Shown here: piece after piece, positions 23,673-32,533 of the stretch
Position numbering within the stretch: the first letter of the stretch is position 1
How the letters are laid out: every line of letters starts with the position of its first letter
Assembly (NCBI RefSeq): GCF_900129455.1
Contig: NZ_FQVU01000002.1
Span: 806,001 to 870,000 of the forward strand
Length of the DNA: 64,000 nt
Direction of reading: 5' to 3'
Source of the DNA: Jatrophihabitans endophyticus
GTDB taxonomy: Bacteria > Actinomycetota > Actinomycetes > Mycobacteriales > Jatrophihabitantaceae
Program-made: the position numbers and the translations under genes
Notes under the pieces: generated by a model
What the model was told of the DNA's origin: nothing
Databases searched by the model: none
Seen by the model: the letters and a program-made list of their open reading frames with translations, nothing else

Positions 23673-25400
23673 GTGGTCGAGACCATCCATTACGACGTCG
23701 TCGTCATCGGCTCGGGGTTCGGTGGCAGCGTCACGGCGCTGCGGCTGAGCGAGAAGGGCTACCGCGTCGGTGTGCTCGAGGCCGGTCGCCGGTTCACGAA
23801 CGACACCCTGCCCAAGACATCGTGGCGGGCGCGTGACTACCTCTGGGCTCCCAAACTGGGGATGACCGGCATCCAGCGCATCCACCTGCTCAAGGACTGC
23901 CTGATCATGGCCGGCGCAGGGGTCGGCGGCGGCTCGCTCAACTACGCCAACACCCTCTACGAGCCGCTGCAGCCGTTCTACGACGACCCGCAGTGGGCGC
24001 ACATCACCGACTGGCGCGACGAGCTCGCGCCGCACTACGCGCAGGCCAAGCGCATGCTCGGCGTCGTCACCAACCCGACGACGACGCCGTGTGACGTCGA
24101 GATGCAGCGCCTCGCCGAGCAGTTCGGTCGCGCCGACACCTACACCCCCACACCGGTGGGGGTGTTCTTCGGCCGCGACGGCCGGACCGAGCCGGGTGTC
24201 ACCGTGCCCGACCCGTTCTTCGGCGGCGCCGGGCCCGATCGCACCGGCTGCATCCAGTGCGGCGAGTGCATGACCGGCTGCCGCCACGGCGCGAAGAACA
24301 CGCTCATGACGAACTACCTGTACCTCGCCGAGAAGCAGGGCGCGGTGATCCACCCCCTGACGACCGTCACCGACGTGCGGCCGCGCCGCTCGCGCGGGTA
24401 CGAGGTGCGCACGGAGCGCACCGGTCGGTGGTTCGGCAAGCGCGGGACGACCTTCACCGCCGACCAGGTCGTGTTCGCCGCCGGCACCTACAACACCCAG
24501 AAGCTGCTGCACCGGCTGCGGGAGACGAGCCTGCCCGACATCTCGCCGAGACTGGGTTACCTGACGCGGACCAACTCCGAGGCGATCCTCGGCGTCCGCA
24601 TCCCCAAGCCCGAGCGCGACTACACCGCCGGCGTCGCGATCACCTCGTCGTGGCACCCGGACGAGAACACCCACATCGAGCCGTGCCGCTACGGCAAGGG
24701 CAGCAACGCGATGGGGTTGCTCAACGCGCCGATGACCGAGGGCGGCCCTCGTCGCACCCGGTGGTTGCAGCTGGTCGCGATGATGGCCCGGCACCCGTCG
24801 CGGGCGCTGATGCTCGTCCCGCGCAAGTGGTCGGAGCGGGTGATCATCCTGTTGGTGATGCAGTCGCTGAACAACTCGATCACCGTGTCGCGGCGCCGTT
24901 CGCGCTTCGGAGCCGGGCGGCTGACGAGCGTGCAGGGCGAGGGCGAGCCGAACCCCACGTGGATCCCGGTCGCCAATCGCGCCGCCGACCAGCTCGCCGA
25001 GAACGTCGGGGGCATGGCCGGCGGCACCTGGGGCGACCTGATGAACATCCCGATGACCGCGCACTTCATCGGCGGCTGCTCCATCGGCGACTCGGCGCAG
25101 ACCGGCGTCATCGATGCGTACCACCGGCTCTACGGCTACGACGGCCTGCACGTGGTGGACGGTTCGACGCTCACCGCGAACCTGGGAGTGAACCCCTCGT
25201 TGTCGATCACCGCCCAGGCGGAGCGGGCGATGTCGCTGTGGCCGAACGCGGGCGAGACGGACGGCCGCCCCGCCCGGGGCGAACCGTACGAACGGCTCGA
25301 ACCGGTAGCCCCGCAGCGGCCCGCCGTTCGGCGCGACGCACCCGCCGCGTTGCGGTACGGTGCGCATTACCCGGGAGTAACCGGGCCCCGTACCGCGTAA
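23673..25400 (+). CDS. GMC oxidoreductase, cholesterol-oxidase-like (ChoD type)
   Basis: Protein of 575 residues. FAD-binding GSGFGGS lies at residues 13-19, and AGAGVGGGSLNYAN near 81-93 is the second flavin contact. The C-terminal GMC signature is MTAHFIGGCSIGD ... GLHVVDGSTLTANLGVNPSLSITA. It resembles M. tuberculosis ChoD. Cys193, 196, 199 and 203 form a CxxCxxCxxxC set (CIQCGECMTGCRHG) like a [4Fe-4S] ferredoxin site, seen in this subgroup. The substrate is not shown to be a sterol. TACACT (23661-23666) stands 6 nt before the GTG, suggesting its own leaderless promoter. Confidence 0.8.
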   Translation: MVETIHYDVVVIGSGFGGSVTALRLSEKGYRVGVLEAGRRFTNDTLPKTSWRARDYLWAPKLGMTGIQRIHLLKDCLIMAGAGVGGGSLNYANTLYEPLQPFYDDPQWAHITDWRDELAPHYAQAKRMLGVVTNPTTTPCDVEMQRLAEQFGRADTYTPTPVGVFFGRDGRTEPGVTVPDPFFGGAGPDRTGCIQCGECMTGCRHGAKNTLMTNYLYLAEKQGAVIHPLTTVTDVRPRRSRGYEVRTERTGRWFGKRGTTFTADQVVFAAGTYNTQKLLHRLRETSLPDISPRLGYLTRTNSEAILGVRIPKPERDYTAGVAITSSWHPDENTHIEPCRYGKGSNAMGLLNAPMTEGGPRRTRWLQLVAMMARHPSRALMLVPRKWSERVIILLVMQSLNNSITVSRRRSRFGAGRLTSVQGEGEPNPTWIPVANRAADQLAENVGGMAGGTWGDLMNIPMTAHFIGGCSIGDSAQTGVIDAYHRLYGYDGLHVVDGSTLTANLGVNPSLSITAQAERAMSLWPNAGETDGRPARGEPYERLEPVAPQRPAVRRDAPAALRYGAHYPGVTGPRTA

Positions 25401-25527
25401 CAACACCGAGCGTGCGTCGTTACACAGCACGTATCCGTCCGACAGCGTCGGCTCGGTGGGGATGCACGAAAGTCGTTCGAGTCGGTTGTGCCGGCGGATC
25501 GCCGGCCGGAGTGAATGAGGGCCCCGA

Positions 25528-27288
25528 ATGTCCCTGGTGCAACGCAGCACCCCACGTCCCGTTCGCCGCAGTCGGCGGGGGCGGCTCGTCGCCGCGACCG
25601 CGGCGGTCGGGCTCGCGAGCACCGCGATCGTCGCGGCCGGCGGCGGTACCGCCTCGGCCGCCGACCTCCCCAACGCGCAGGCCGTCGGCCGTTTCCTCGA
25701 CGGGGCGGCCGGCGGCAATCCCATCCAGAGCCTGGCCGACCTGCAGGACGCCCGGGCCAAGGCCCCCGGTGACACGTCCGACCAGAACCCGTTGGACGTC
25801 AAGGCGCTCAACGCGATCGACCTGCCGCTCACCAACGCGGTCAGCATCCCGAGCAAGCCCGCGGTCGACGCCGGTGTCGTCAACCAGGTCGCCACCGCCA
25901 ACCTCAACGGCAAGTCCCTCGGTGCCGCCGGCGCCGTGGCCGACGACGGCGGCGCCAGCCTCGGCGACGACAACGACGGCGCGCCCCAGTCCGCGACGAT
26001 CAACCTGACCGGAGCCGCGCTCGGCGACGTCACGATCCCGGGCGTCCCCGCGCTGCCGGACCTCGGTCTCGGTGCCCTGCCCGGGGCGTCCCCGGCCGCG
26101 CTCGGTGGTGTCACCGGGTCCGTCGGCGCGGTCTACGCCCAGGTCGGCACCCGCAAGGGCGGCGACGTGATCACGCCGTCCTCCGGCATCGCCAGCCTGA
26201 ACCTGTCGCTGGAGTCGCCCGCCCTCGGAGCGCTGCTCACGCAGCTCAAGGGTGCGCTGTCGGGCTCGAGCCTGAGCAGCCTGCCGATTGCCGGCATCAC
26301 CGGGCTCCCCACCGGCTTCACCCTGCCTGCCGGCTGCACGCTCACCGACCCGACGCCGAAGACGCTCGACTTCAAGAACGGCGTGACGATCGACGTCCCC
26401 GACGCGACGATCGCCGTCAACCTGAAGAAGTTGTTGTCGACCGTGCTCGGCAAGGACATCTCGAACCTGTCGACGTCGAACTTCGACCTCGTGGCCTTCC
26501 TGGTCAAGAACCTGCCGACGATCCTGTCCAAGGGCCTGACCGCGGCGGTCACCGGCATCACGGACGAGCTGAAGGGTCAGTTCACCGCGTGCTCGAAGCT
26601 CGTGACCGACGCATCCGCACTGAGTGGCCTCACGGCAGTCATCGACGCGATCAACGCCGCGCTGGCCACCGGTCAGAAGCAGCTGCTCGGCGCCATCGAC
26701 GACATCTCCGACCAGCTCGGTGCCGCGGGCGGCACCAGCGCGCTGGGTCAGCTCGCCGACGGACTGCAGAACCTGCTCGACATCGGCCTGAACGTGCAGT
26801 CCGGGCCGGGTCACGAGCCGAAGGACTCGACCTACTCCTACGAGTCCAACCTCGAGGCCACGCCGAACCAGTCGACGGAGGTCGTCGAGAACCAGACGCT
26901 CGTCCGCGCGATCGAGATCAACGTCCTCGACGCCGACGGCGTGGCGCCGTCCAGCGCGAGCATCACCGAGCTGACCGGCACCGGCGCCGCCCGGGCCGTC
27001 CGCCCGCTGGCGCTGGCCCCCGGCGACGGCGTGCTCAACGTGGCGCTCGCCAACGCCGCTGCCGGCCCGAGCCAGGCCCCGGTCACCGAGCCGACCACGA
27101 CCGCGCCGACCACCGACCCGGCCACCGTCGTCCCGGCGACCAACATCCCGACCGGTATCCCGGCCGGTGCCGCGGGCGAGTCCGACGGCGGCCTGCCCGT
27201 CCTGCCGCTCGTCGCGATCCTGGCCCTGCTCTTCGTCGGTGGCGGCGCCTTCTGGCAGCTGCGGCTGCGCGGCGGTCGCCTCCACTGA
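25528..27288 (+). CDS. Secreted surface protein with C-terminal membrane anchor
   Basis: Protein of 586 residues. An N-terminal export signal (RRGRLVAATAAVGLASTAIVAAGGGTASA) ends near residue 44. The mature part is rich in Ala, Gly, Leu and Asp with no recognised enzyme motif, and repeats of short leucine-rich strands (LPDLGLGALPGASPAALGGVTG; LPIAGITGLPTGFTLPAGC). Near the C-terminus a Thr/Pro-rich spacer (TEPTTTAPTTDPATVVPAT) leads to one helix (LPLVAILALLFVGGGAFWQL) and RLRGGR, as in anchored wall-spanning proteins. It resembles choice-of-anchor proteins of actinobacteria, but the family is uncertain. Confidence 0.65.
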   Translation: MSLVQRSTPRPVRRSRRGRLVAATAAVGLASTAIVAAGGGTASAADLPNAQAVGRFLDGAAGGNPIQSLADLQDARAKAPGDTSDQNPLDVKALNAIDLPLTNAVSIPSKPAVDAGVVNQVATANLNGKSLGAAGAVADDGGASLGDDNDGAPQSATINLTGAALGDVTIPGVPALPDLGLGALPGASPAALGGVTGSVGAVYAQVGTRKGGDVITPSSGIASLNLSLESPALGALLTQLKGALSGSSLSSLPIAGITGLPTGFTLPAGCTLTDPTPKTLDFKNGVTIDVPDATIAVNLKKLLSTVLGKDISNLSTSNFDLVAFLVKNLPTILSKGLTAAVTGITDELKGQFTACSKLVTDASALSGLTAVIDAINAALATGQKQLLGAIDDISDQLGAAGGTSALGQLADGLQNLLDIGLNVQSGPGHEPKDSTYSYESNLEATPNQSTEVVENQTLVRAIEINVLDADGVAPSSASITELTGTGAARAVRPLALAPGDGVLNVALANAAAGPSQAPVTEPTTTAPTTDPATVVPATNIPTGIPAGAAGESDGGLPVLPLVAILALLFVGGGAFWQLRLRGGRLH

Positions 27289-27314
27289 GGACGAGGTAGT
27301 ACGCGAGCCGCTCT

Positions 27315-27349
27315 CGGCCCGCTCGCCGGATTGCCCGGCGGGCGGGCCG
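27315..27349 (+). terminator. Hairpin terminator after surface-protein gene
   Basis: CGGCCCGCTCGCCGG (27315-27329) and CCGGCGGGCGGGCCG (27335-27349) pair over 15 bp with a single G-U position and a 5-nt loop, 27 nt after the stop codon. Confidence 0.65.
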
Positions 27350-27454
27350 AAGTGGTTAACTCGACGGGAGCGAGCGCACGTCGGCGGGGGACGCGGACGT
27401 CGTGCCGCGGCGGCGGTGTGTGGGGCATCGGCGCGATGCGAGGGGGTTTCGTCG

Positions 27455-27988
27455 ATGACCGATCACAGCGTGCCGTGGGGCGGACAGGCCGGCGGACGGA
27501 TCGGACACCATGCGTCCACGCTGCTGAGCGTCGCCGTCGTGGCCGTGGTCGCGGTAGGGCTCTTCCCGCCGCCCGGCCTGCTCGCGGTCACCGTGCCGGT
27601 CGCCCTGTTCGCCTTCGTCATCGCGATGTTCCTGCTGATGCGCCAGCACGACCGCTCGCTGTGCGAGCACTGCATGCTGTCCATGCCGCTCGACGCGGCC
27701 GAGCGGGCCGCTCGTGTGCACCGGCGGTTCTGGGTCGCCCACAGTGGCTCGGAGCCGCGCATCCTGCTGCCGTACCTCGCCGTCCTCGTCGGCTCGAACT
27801 TCGCGACCACGCCCTACGGCCGCGCGCTGTGGGCCGTCGTCCAGCTGTCGTTGATTTACCTGCTGCTGGCCAGCGCCACGCACCGCCGGCTGCAGCCGTG
27901 GTGCCCGTGGTGCCGCGGCGGTGGCGGCGGCTCGGACGTCGACGAGACGCCGCCGGTGCTGCCGCACGACGACCGGCAGCTGACCTGA
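27455..27988 (+). CDS. Small membrane protein with two Cys pairs, unknown function
   Basis: Protein of 177 residues, not recognised. Two hydrophobic hairpins are seen ([40 protein letters not shown] and a later pair around [12 protein letters not shown] and [15 protein letters not shown]). Between and after them lie [12 protein letters not shown] and [12 protein letters not shown], two CxxC pairs that could bind a metal or form disulfides. ATG start at 27455. The PPOX-type gene follows after 17 nt on the same strand. Confidence 0.6.
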   Translation: MTDHSVPWGGQAGGRIGHHASTLLSVAVVAVVAVGLFPPPGLLAVTVPVALFAFVIAMFLLMRQHDRSLCEHCMLSMPLDAAERAARVHRRFWVAHSGSEPRILLPYLAVLVGSNFATTPYGRALWAVVQLSLIYLLLASATHRRLQPWCPWCRGGGGGSDVDETPPVLPHDDRQLT

Positions 27989-28005
27989 GCGCGGCAGCGG
28001 TCGCG

Positions 28006-28395
28006 TTGAGCGACGAGGGCCTGGCCTTCGTCGCCGCGCGGCACCTCGCCACGTTGACGACGCTGCGTCGCGACGGGACGCCGCACGTCACCCCCGTCGG
28101 GTTCACGTGGGACGCCGACACCGCGGTGGCGCGCGTGATCTGCAGCGGCACCAGCCAGAAGGCCCGCAACGTCGCGCAGCGAGGCCTTGCCGCGCTGTGC
28201 CAGGTCGAGGGCCGTCGATGGCTCACGTGGGAGGGCACGGCGACGCTGCGCGACGAGGCGGAACGGGTGCGCGACGCCGAGCGGCGGTACGCGCAGCGCT
28301 ACCGCGTGCCACGTGAGAACCCGCGACGGGTGGTGCTCGAGATCGCGGTCACCCGCGTGCTGGGCAGCGCCGCGCTCCTCGCGCCGCCGCGCTGA
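28006..28395 (+). CDS. PPOX-class (pyridoxamine phosphate oxidase fold) F420/FMN-dependent protein
   Basis: Protein of about 129 residues. The split-barrel pattern is [60 protein letters not shown] and the C-terminal ITRVLG-like strand. Family members use F420 or FMN to reduce or bind small molecules. The start is not certain: TTG 28006 gives the typical [17 protein letters not shown] beginning, but the ribosome site is weak. It ends immediately against the convergent gene (no gap). Confidence 0.7.
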   Translation: MSDEGLAFVAARHLATLTTLRRDGTPHVTPVGFTWDADTAVARVICSGTSQKARNVAQRGLAALCQVEGRRWLTWEGTATLRDEAERVRDAERRYAQRYRVPRENPRRVVLEIAVTRVLGSAALLAPPR

Positions 28396-28824
28396 TCAGA
28401 GCTGGTCGTCCTCGGGTCGGCGGGTGAGGCGGCCGCGCTCGTCGTCGAGCTCGCGCTTGCGACGCTCCTGGTACTGCCGTCGCTGCTCCTCGGCGCGAGC
28501 GCGCACCTGGGCGAGGAACGCGTCGTCGTCGTCCGGGTTCTGCGGGACGTGGCGGCCGGGCCGGTCGTACTCGGGGTAGGCGCGCGACGTGCGCGTGGGG
28601 GCCGACCGCGGGCCGCTGGCCGGCCACGGGCGTCCCGCGATCAACCAGGCGAGCGCGCCGATGTCGAACAGCAGCACGACGATGAGCACCCACGGGAGCT
28701 TGGGCAGGTTGCGCATGCTCGACTCATCGGTGGTGATGACGTCGATGACGCAGAACAACCACAGACCGAAGAGGATCAGCCCGAGCAGGCCGTCGGCGTA
28801 GAGCACAGCGAGATCGTGGCACAT
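28396..28824 (-). CDS. PLDc_N (phospholipase D-nuclease N-terminal) membrane protein
   Basis: Protein of 142 residues (136 if a GTG at 28806 is used). Two membrane helices, LLGLILFGLWLFCVIDVI and LPWVLIVVLLFDIGALAWLIAG, form the PLDc_N domain, followed by a charged Arg/Glu/Asp-rich coiled tail (FLAQVRARAEEQRRQYQERRKRELDDE). No phospholipase catalytic part exists. Function unknown; common small actinobacterial membrane protein. Confidence 0.7.
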   Translation of the reverse strand: MCHDLAVLYADGLLGLILFGLWLFCVIDVITTDESSMRNLPKLPWVLIVVLLFDIGALAWLIAGRPWPASGPRSAPTRTSRAYPEYDRPGRHVPQNPDDDDAFLAQVRARAEEQRRQYQERRKRELDDERGRLTRRPEDDQL

Positions 28825-28943
28825 CCACAGGCGATGCGCAGCACCGATCCCGACGGCCGATCCGCGGGGTCGCTCGTGACCTCGCTCGCTGCGGGCCGCT
28901 TTCGGCGCGCCGCGTGCCGGGCGCGCGGCTAGGGTCCGGACAC

Positions 28944-29405
28944 ATGGTCCATCTCCACCACGACGGCATCGCCGAGGCGCCGGTCGCGGTCGCCTTCGCC
29001 TACATCGACGACCCCGCGCACGTCCCCACCTGGATGTTCGGGGTGGAGAGGTTCGAGGTGCGCGACCCCGCGACCCCTCGCGGCCTCGGCGCCGTCTTCG
29101 ACGCGACGTTCCACGTCAAGCCGGTGAAGCTGGCGTCGCGCGTCGAGATCACCCAGTGGGAGCAGGACCGGCTCATCGCCCTGACGTCGATCAAGGGGTT
29201 CAGCAACTCGTCGGTCTGGCGCTTCGAGCCCGACGGCCCCGACCGGACGAAGATCTCGGTCGAGTTCAGCTACGACCTGCCCGGCGGCATCGCGGGCAAG
29301 GCGCTCGGCCGGGCGGTCGAGCCGGTGGTGGCGATGAGTGTGCGGCACAGCGACGCCGCGCTGCGCAAGCACATCGCCGAGCACCACCGCGCCCAGCGGG
29401 GCTGA
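28944..29405 (+). CDS. SRPBCC (START-like) family protein
   Basis: Protein of 153 residues. IAEAPVAVAFAYIDDPAHVPTWM at the N-terminus and the strands LGAVFDATFHVKPVKLASRVEITQWEQDRLIALTS match the polyketide cyclase/SRPBCC fold, a hydrophobic-ligand-binding cup. Ligand unknown. TAGGGT (28930-28935) lies 8 nt before the ATG, giving a probable leaderless message. Confidence 0.75.
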   Translation: MVHLHHDGIAEAPVAVAFAYIDDPAHVPTWMFGVERFEVRDPATPRGLGAVFDATFHVKPVKLASRVEITQWEQDRLIALTSIKGFSNSSVWRFEPDGPDRTKISVEFSYDLPGGIAGKALGRAVEPVVAMSVRHSDAALRKHIAEHHRAQRG

Positions 29406-29426
29406 GCGCCGCGACCCGGAGACGCA

Positions 29427-29454
29427 CACAGCCCCCGCGGCGGCGGGGGCTGTG
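29427..29454. terminator. Bidirectional hairpin terminator
   Basis: CACAGCCCCCGC (29427-29438) and GCGGGGGCTGTG (29443-29454) form a perfect 12-bp stem with a 4-nt loop. It lies between the SRPBCC gene and the convergent tRNA-Arg gene, so it can stop both. Confidence 0.75.
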
Positions 29455-29459
29455 CTCTG

Positions 29460-29532
29460 TGCGCCCGGCAGGACTCGAACCTGCAACCTCTTGATCCGTA
29501 GTCAAGTGCTCTATCCGTTGAGCTACGGGCGC
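29460..29532 (-). tRNA. tRNA-Arg (anticodon ACG)
   Basis: The minus strand reads GCGCCCGTAGCTCAACGG at the 5' end, an anticodon arm with loop CTACGGA (anticodon ACG), a T arm containing GGTTCGAGTCC, and acceptor 3' strand CGGGCGC with discriminator A. Length 73 nt. The genomic 3' end is not CCA. Confidence 0.95.
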
Positions 29533-29561
29533 ATCGTGCGAACAGACCGAAGTCTATCCGG

Positions 29562-29651
29562 CGGAGGCTCCGGGATTCGAACCCGGGATGGGCGGTTAGC
29601 CCAAACCGCATTAGCAGTGCGGCGCCATAGACCAGACTAGGCGAAGCCTCC
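29562..29651 (-). tRNA. tRNA-Ser (anticodon GCT)
   Basis: The minus strand begins GGAGGCTTCGCCTAG, has anticodon loop CTGCTAA (anticodon GCT), a long variable arm (TTTGGGCTAACCGCCC), T arm GGTTCGAATCC and acceptor AGCCTCC with discriminator G. The 90-nt length fits the class II serine tRNA. It is 29 nt upstream of tRNA-Arg on the same strand. Confidence 0.95.
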
Positions 29652-29696
29652 AAGCGGCTCGAAGGGTCTCGAAGCCACCAGCGCATGAGCCTACAA

Positions 29697-29729
29697 GGAC
29701 GGGCCGGCCGACCGCGAGACGGCCCGTCC
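29697..29729. terminator. Hairpin downstream of nucleotidase gene
   Basis: GGACGGGCC (29697-29705) and GGCCCGTCC (29721-29729) form a 9-bp stem with a 15-nt loop. It lies between the end of the minus-strand nucleotidase gene and the tRNA-Ser gene, so it probably ends the nucleotidase message. Confidence 0.5.
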
Positions 29730-29764
29730 CCTCCCCGTCCGCCGACCCACCCCGCACCCGACCT

Positions 29765-29820
29765 GGTGATCGACATTCGGTTACCGCTGTTGGAGCGACG
29801 GCAAGTGGATGTCGATCACC
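29765..29820. repeat. Imperfect 56-bp inverted repeat
   Basis: GGTGATCGACAT (29765-29776) and ATGTCGATCACC (29809-29820) pair perfectly; parts of the inner sequence also match (TTACCG against the complement TTGCCG). It lies in the 236-nt gap after the nucleotidase gene. It may be an additional terminator or the trace of a small mobile repeat. Confidence 0.45.
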
Positions 29821-29887
29821 GAGAGTGGGGGTGGGTGGGCCGGACCGGATGCGGTGGCGAGGCAGCCGGCGGCGGTCGGGCGAGTGC

Positions 29888-31732
29888 TCAGCCGGTGACG
29901 GTGATGGGCGTGCCGCCCGAGACGAGTCGCCAGTCGATCGTGGAGAACAGGCTCGGGTCGACGGTCTTGTGGTCGGTCACCCACTGGATGAGCAGCTGGG
30001 TGATCGCGACCTGCGCGTTGTAGAGCACCGGCGCCGTCGTGACGCCCGGGAAGTTGCCGCCGCCGGACGCGCGGTAGTTGTTGATCGCGATGACGAACTG
30101 GTCGCCGTCGGCGACGGGAGTGCCGCCGTAGGCGAGGTTCAGGATCCGCGAGCCTGCGGGCTGGGCGACGTCGATGTCGTAGGTCAGCGGGGCGTCGAAG
30201 CCGCCCATGATGTCGTAGTTGTAGTCGGGGGTGCCGCCGGGCGCGGTCGGGGTGACGGCGTTGGTGAGCTGGTCGGCGGTGAACGGGCCCGTCCCGCTGA
30301 CCTGCTTGAAGTACCGCGCCGAGAACTCCAGGTAGGCACGCACCTGCGCGCCGGTGAACTGGATGGCCTCGAGCGTGTTGTCGTAGATGTAGAGCCCGGC
30401 GATGTCGCGGACCGTGACGTTGCCCTTCGGGATCGCGGCGAGCTTGTTGAAGGGCGCGGCGATGGAGAGCACCGGCAGCGTCGTCCCGGTCGCCTTCTTG
30501 ACCGCCTCGGCCTGCACGTAGTTGATGAAGTCGATGGCCGGCGTGTCCTCGTAGCGCGAGGTCGCGGCGCTCAGCGCGGCGGTGGACGTCCCGATGACGC
30601 TGTTCACGTACGTCCGCGTCTTGTCGTGGGCGGCCTTGCTCACCGCGAGGACGGCAGGGTCGGCGTCGACGGTGTTCGAGTTGAGCAGGGTCGAGGTCGC
30701 CGAGGTGACCTGCCAACCCGTGGCCTCGGCGTAGGAGATGTCGAGGTCCATGACGGCGAGTCGCATGCCCCAGTAGTAGGGCTCGCACAGCAGCACGTTC
30801 TTGCCGGTCTTGCTGTTGACGACGTAGCGCTGCGGGATCTCGACGTGCGCGTGCCCGACGAGGATCGCGTCTATCCCCGGCACCTGCTGCGCGAGCAGGG
30901 TGGAGGCGTTCTCAGGCCAGGGCAGCGCGTCGCCGTAGGACGACGAGGTGTCGGCGCCGGAGTGGCAGGCCACGACGACGATGTCGGCGCCGGCCGCCTT
31001 GACGCGCGGGATGACCCGCTTCGCCTGCTCGACGATGCCGTTGAAGGTGATCTTGCCGTCGAGGTTCGCCTTGTCCCAGATGGCGCAGCCCGGCGTCACG
31101 AAGCCGACGATGCCGACGTTGACGTAGTCGCCGGGGCGCTTCGTGCTGTCGGTCAGCGTCGCGATCTTGACCTTCTTGATCACGTACTCGGGGAACGCCG
31201 CGGCGCGGGTCTTCCAGTCGAGCGCGTTCGCGCCGAGCAGCGGGTGGTGCAGCTGCGACTGGAACTTGCGCAGCAGCGGGACGCCGTAGTTGAACTCGTG
31301 GTTGCCCAGGCACGCCGCGTCGTAACCGATCTCGTTCATCGCGGCGGCCATCGGATGCGTCGGCGCCTTCGGCCCGGTGATGGGGTCGATCGCGGCGTAG
31401 TAGTAGGTGAGCGGCGTGCCCTGGATGGTGTCGCCCGCGTCGAGCGTGAGCGTGTGGGCGCGTTCCTCGCGCACGGCCTTGATGAGCGTGGCGACCTTGG
31501 CGACGCCGACGTCGTTGTGCGCGGTGTCGTCGTACTCGGCGTCCTTGTAGTAGTCCCAGTTGTAGATGTGGCCGTGAAGGTCCGTGCTGCCCAGGACGGT
31601 GACCCGGGCGGTGCGGGACGGGGTCGGCGCGGCGGCGGCGGTACCGCCGGTGGCGCCGAGGAACGCCGCGCCGGCGCCACCGACGACGGCGCCGGCGAGC
31701 AGGGAACGGCGGGAGATGGTGCGATCGATCAC
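29888..31732 (-). CDS. Secreted 5'-nucleotidase / 2',3'-cyclic phosphodiesterase family protein
   Basis: Protein of 614 residues. A twin-arginine-like signal ISRRSLLAGAVVGGAGAAF opens it. The calcineurin-like metal site follows: STDLHGHIYNWDY (Asp-x-His), LDAGDTIQGTPL, CLGNHEFNYG (GNHE), VACHSGAD and VGHAHVEIP. The C-terminal 5'-nucleotidase domain carries substrate residues in SIAAPFNKLA and YIYDNTLEAIQFTGAQV. It releases phosphate from extracellular nucleotides, which fits the phosphate-uptake genes elsewhere in the window. GTG 31732 is chosen to give a normal Tat signal; an ATG at 31804 exists. Confidence 0.85.
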   Translation of the reverse strand: MIDRTISRRSLLAGAVVGGAGAAFLGATGGTAAAAPTPSRTARVTVLGSTDLHGHIYNWDYYKDAEYDDTAHNDVGVAKVATLIKAVREERAHTLTLDAGDTIQGTPLTYYYAAIDPITGPKAPTHPMAAAMNEIGYDAACLGNHEFNYGVPLLRKFQSQLHHPLLGANALDWKTRAAAFPEYVIKKVKIATLTDSTKRPGDYVNVGIVGFVTPGCAIWDKANLDGKITFNGIVEQAKRVIPRVKAAGADIVVVACHSGADTSSSYGDALPWPENASTLLAQQVPGIDAILVGHAHVEIPQRYVVNSKTGKNVLLCEPYYWGMRLAVMDLDISYAEATGWQVTSATSTLLNSNTVDADPAVLAVSKAAHDKTRTYVNSVIGTSTAALSAATSRYEDTPAIDFINYVQAEAVKKATGTTLPVLSIAAPFNKLAAIPKGNVTVRDIAGLYIYDNTLEAIQFTGAQVRAYLEFSARYFKQVSGTGPFTADQLTNAVTPTAPGGTPDYNYDIMGGFDAPLTYDIDVAQPAGSRILNLAYGGTPVADGDQFVIAINNYRASGGGNFPGVTTAPVLYNAQVAITQLLIQWVTDHKTVDPSLFSTIDWRLVSGGTPITVTG

Positions 31733-31819
31733 GGGATTCGGTCCGTTTCGCGTGAGGGGGGCGGTCGCTGGGAGCGCCGGTGACCTTGTGGGCGAACGCA
31801 CCATAACCCGCCAAGACGG

Positions 31820-32431
31820 CTATCCGGCGGACACCAGCGGAATCATGATCTGCTCGATGATGGCGGCGACATCGGCGTCCGAGACCGTCCTGTCCTGCAG
31901 GAACATGTGATGGGCGATGACGGCCGGCAGCACGTCGGCGACGAGCGGGGTCGCGGCCTCGGGCCGGACCTCGCCGCGGCGCACCCCGCGTTCGAGCAGC
32001 GCGAGCATGGCGGCGCGCCGGGGGGCCTGGAAGCGGTCGTCGACGAGCGCGGCGAGTGCGGGGTCGGTGACGGCCTCGAGCTTGACCGCGCGCAGCACCC
32101 GGCCGGCCGGGCTCGCGAGGACCTGCACGATGAGACCGCCCACCGTGCGCAACGCGTCGGCGGTGGTGACGTCGCCACCGAACATCTCGCCGATGGCGAG
32201 GCTGCGGTCGTCCGGGCCGGGCAGGTGGGTGACGAGCGCATCCGTGACGAGCTCCTGCCGGCTCGGCCAGCGCCGGTAGATACTCGCCTTGCCGGTGCGT
32301 GCGCGGGCGGCGACGCCCTCGACCGCGAACGCCGCGTAGCCGACGTCGACGAGCTCGGCGTAGGCGGCGTCGAGGATGGCACGCTCGAGGGCGGCGCCCC
32401 GTCGGCGCTGCGGCGCTGCAGGCGTCGGCAC
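31820..32431 (-). CDS. TetR family repressor of adjacent MFS exporter
   Basis: Protein of 203 residues. Helix-turn-helix: ALERAILDAAYAELVDVGYAAFAVEGVAARARTGKASIYRRWPSRQELV. The C-terminal domain belongs to the TetR C11-like group common in drug-exporter regulators. It is divergent from the EmrB/QacA-type gene, with a candidate operator between, so local repression is likely. Inducer unknown. Confidence 0.82.
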   Translation of the reverse strand: MPTPAAPQRRRGAALERAILDAAYAELVDVGYAAFAVEGVAARARTGKASIYRRWPSRQELVTDALVTHLPGPDDRSLAIGEMFGGDVTTADALRTVGGLIVQVLASPAGRVLRAVKLEAVTDPALAALVDDRFQAPRRAAMLALLERGVRRGEVRPEAATPLVADVLPAVIAHHMFLQDRTVSDADVAAIIEQIMIPLVSAG

Positions 32432-32463
32432 GGTCTCCCGATGACTTCGCGTAATAGACGGTT

Positions 32464-32477
32464 GCGTTCACTAACGC
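32464..32477. promoter_or_regulatory. Candidate TetR operator
   Basis: GCGTT-CACT-AACGC is a 14-bp inverted repeat in the 102-nt gap between the divergent TetR and MFS genes. Its position and symmetry fit a TetR binding site; use is inferred. Confidence 0.4.
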
Positions 32478-32533
32478 GGCGACCTTACGGTACGCGGCGG
32501 GGGACGTCCACGTCGCCGCCGAAGGAGCTCACC

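Noticed and set aside
22554-26114. A 1186-codon open frame on the minus strand
   Set aside because: It runs antisense through the CMD, sigma factor, GMC oxidase and surface-protein genes. Its sequence is Arg/Gly/His-rich without domain character; long antisense frames are expected at this G+C content.
29929-29940. TCGCCAGTCGAT, resembling the GACTGGCGA repeat
   Set aside because: It is within the nucleotidase coding sequence, alone and without the hairpin or other copies; chance match.
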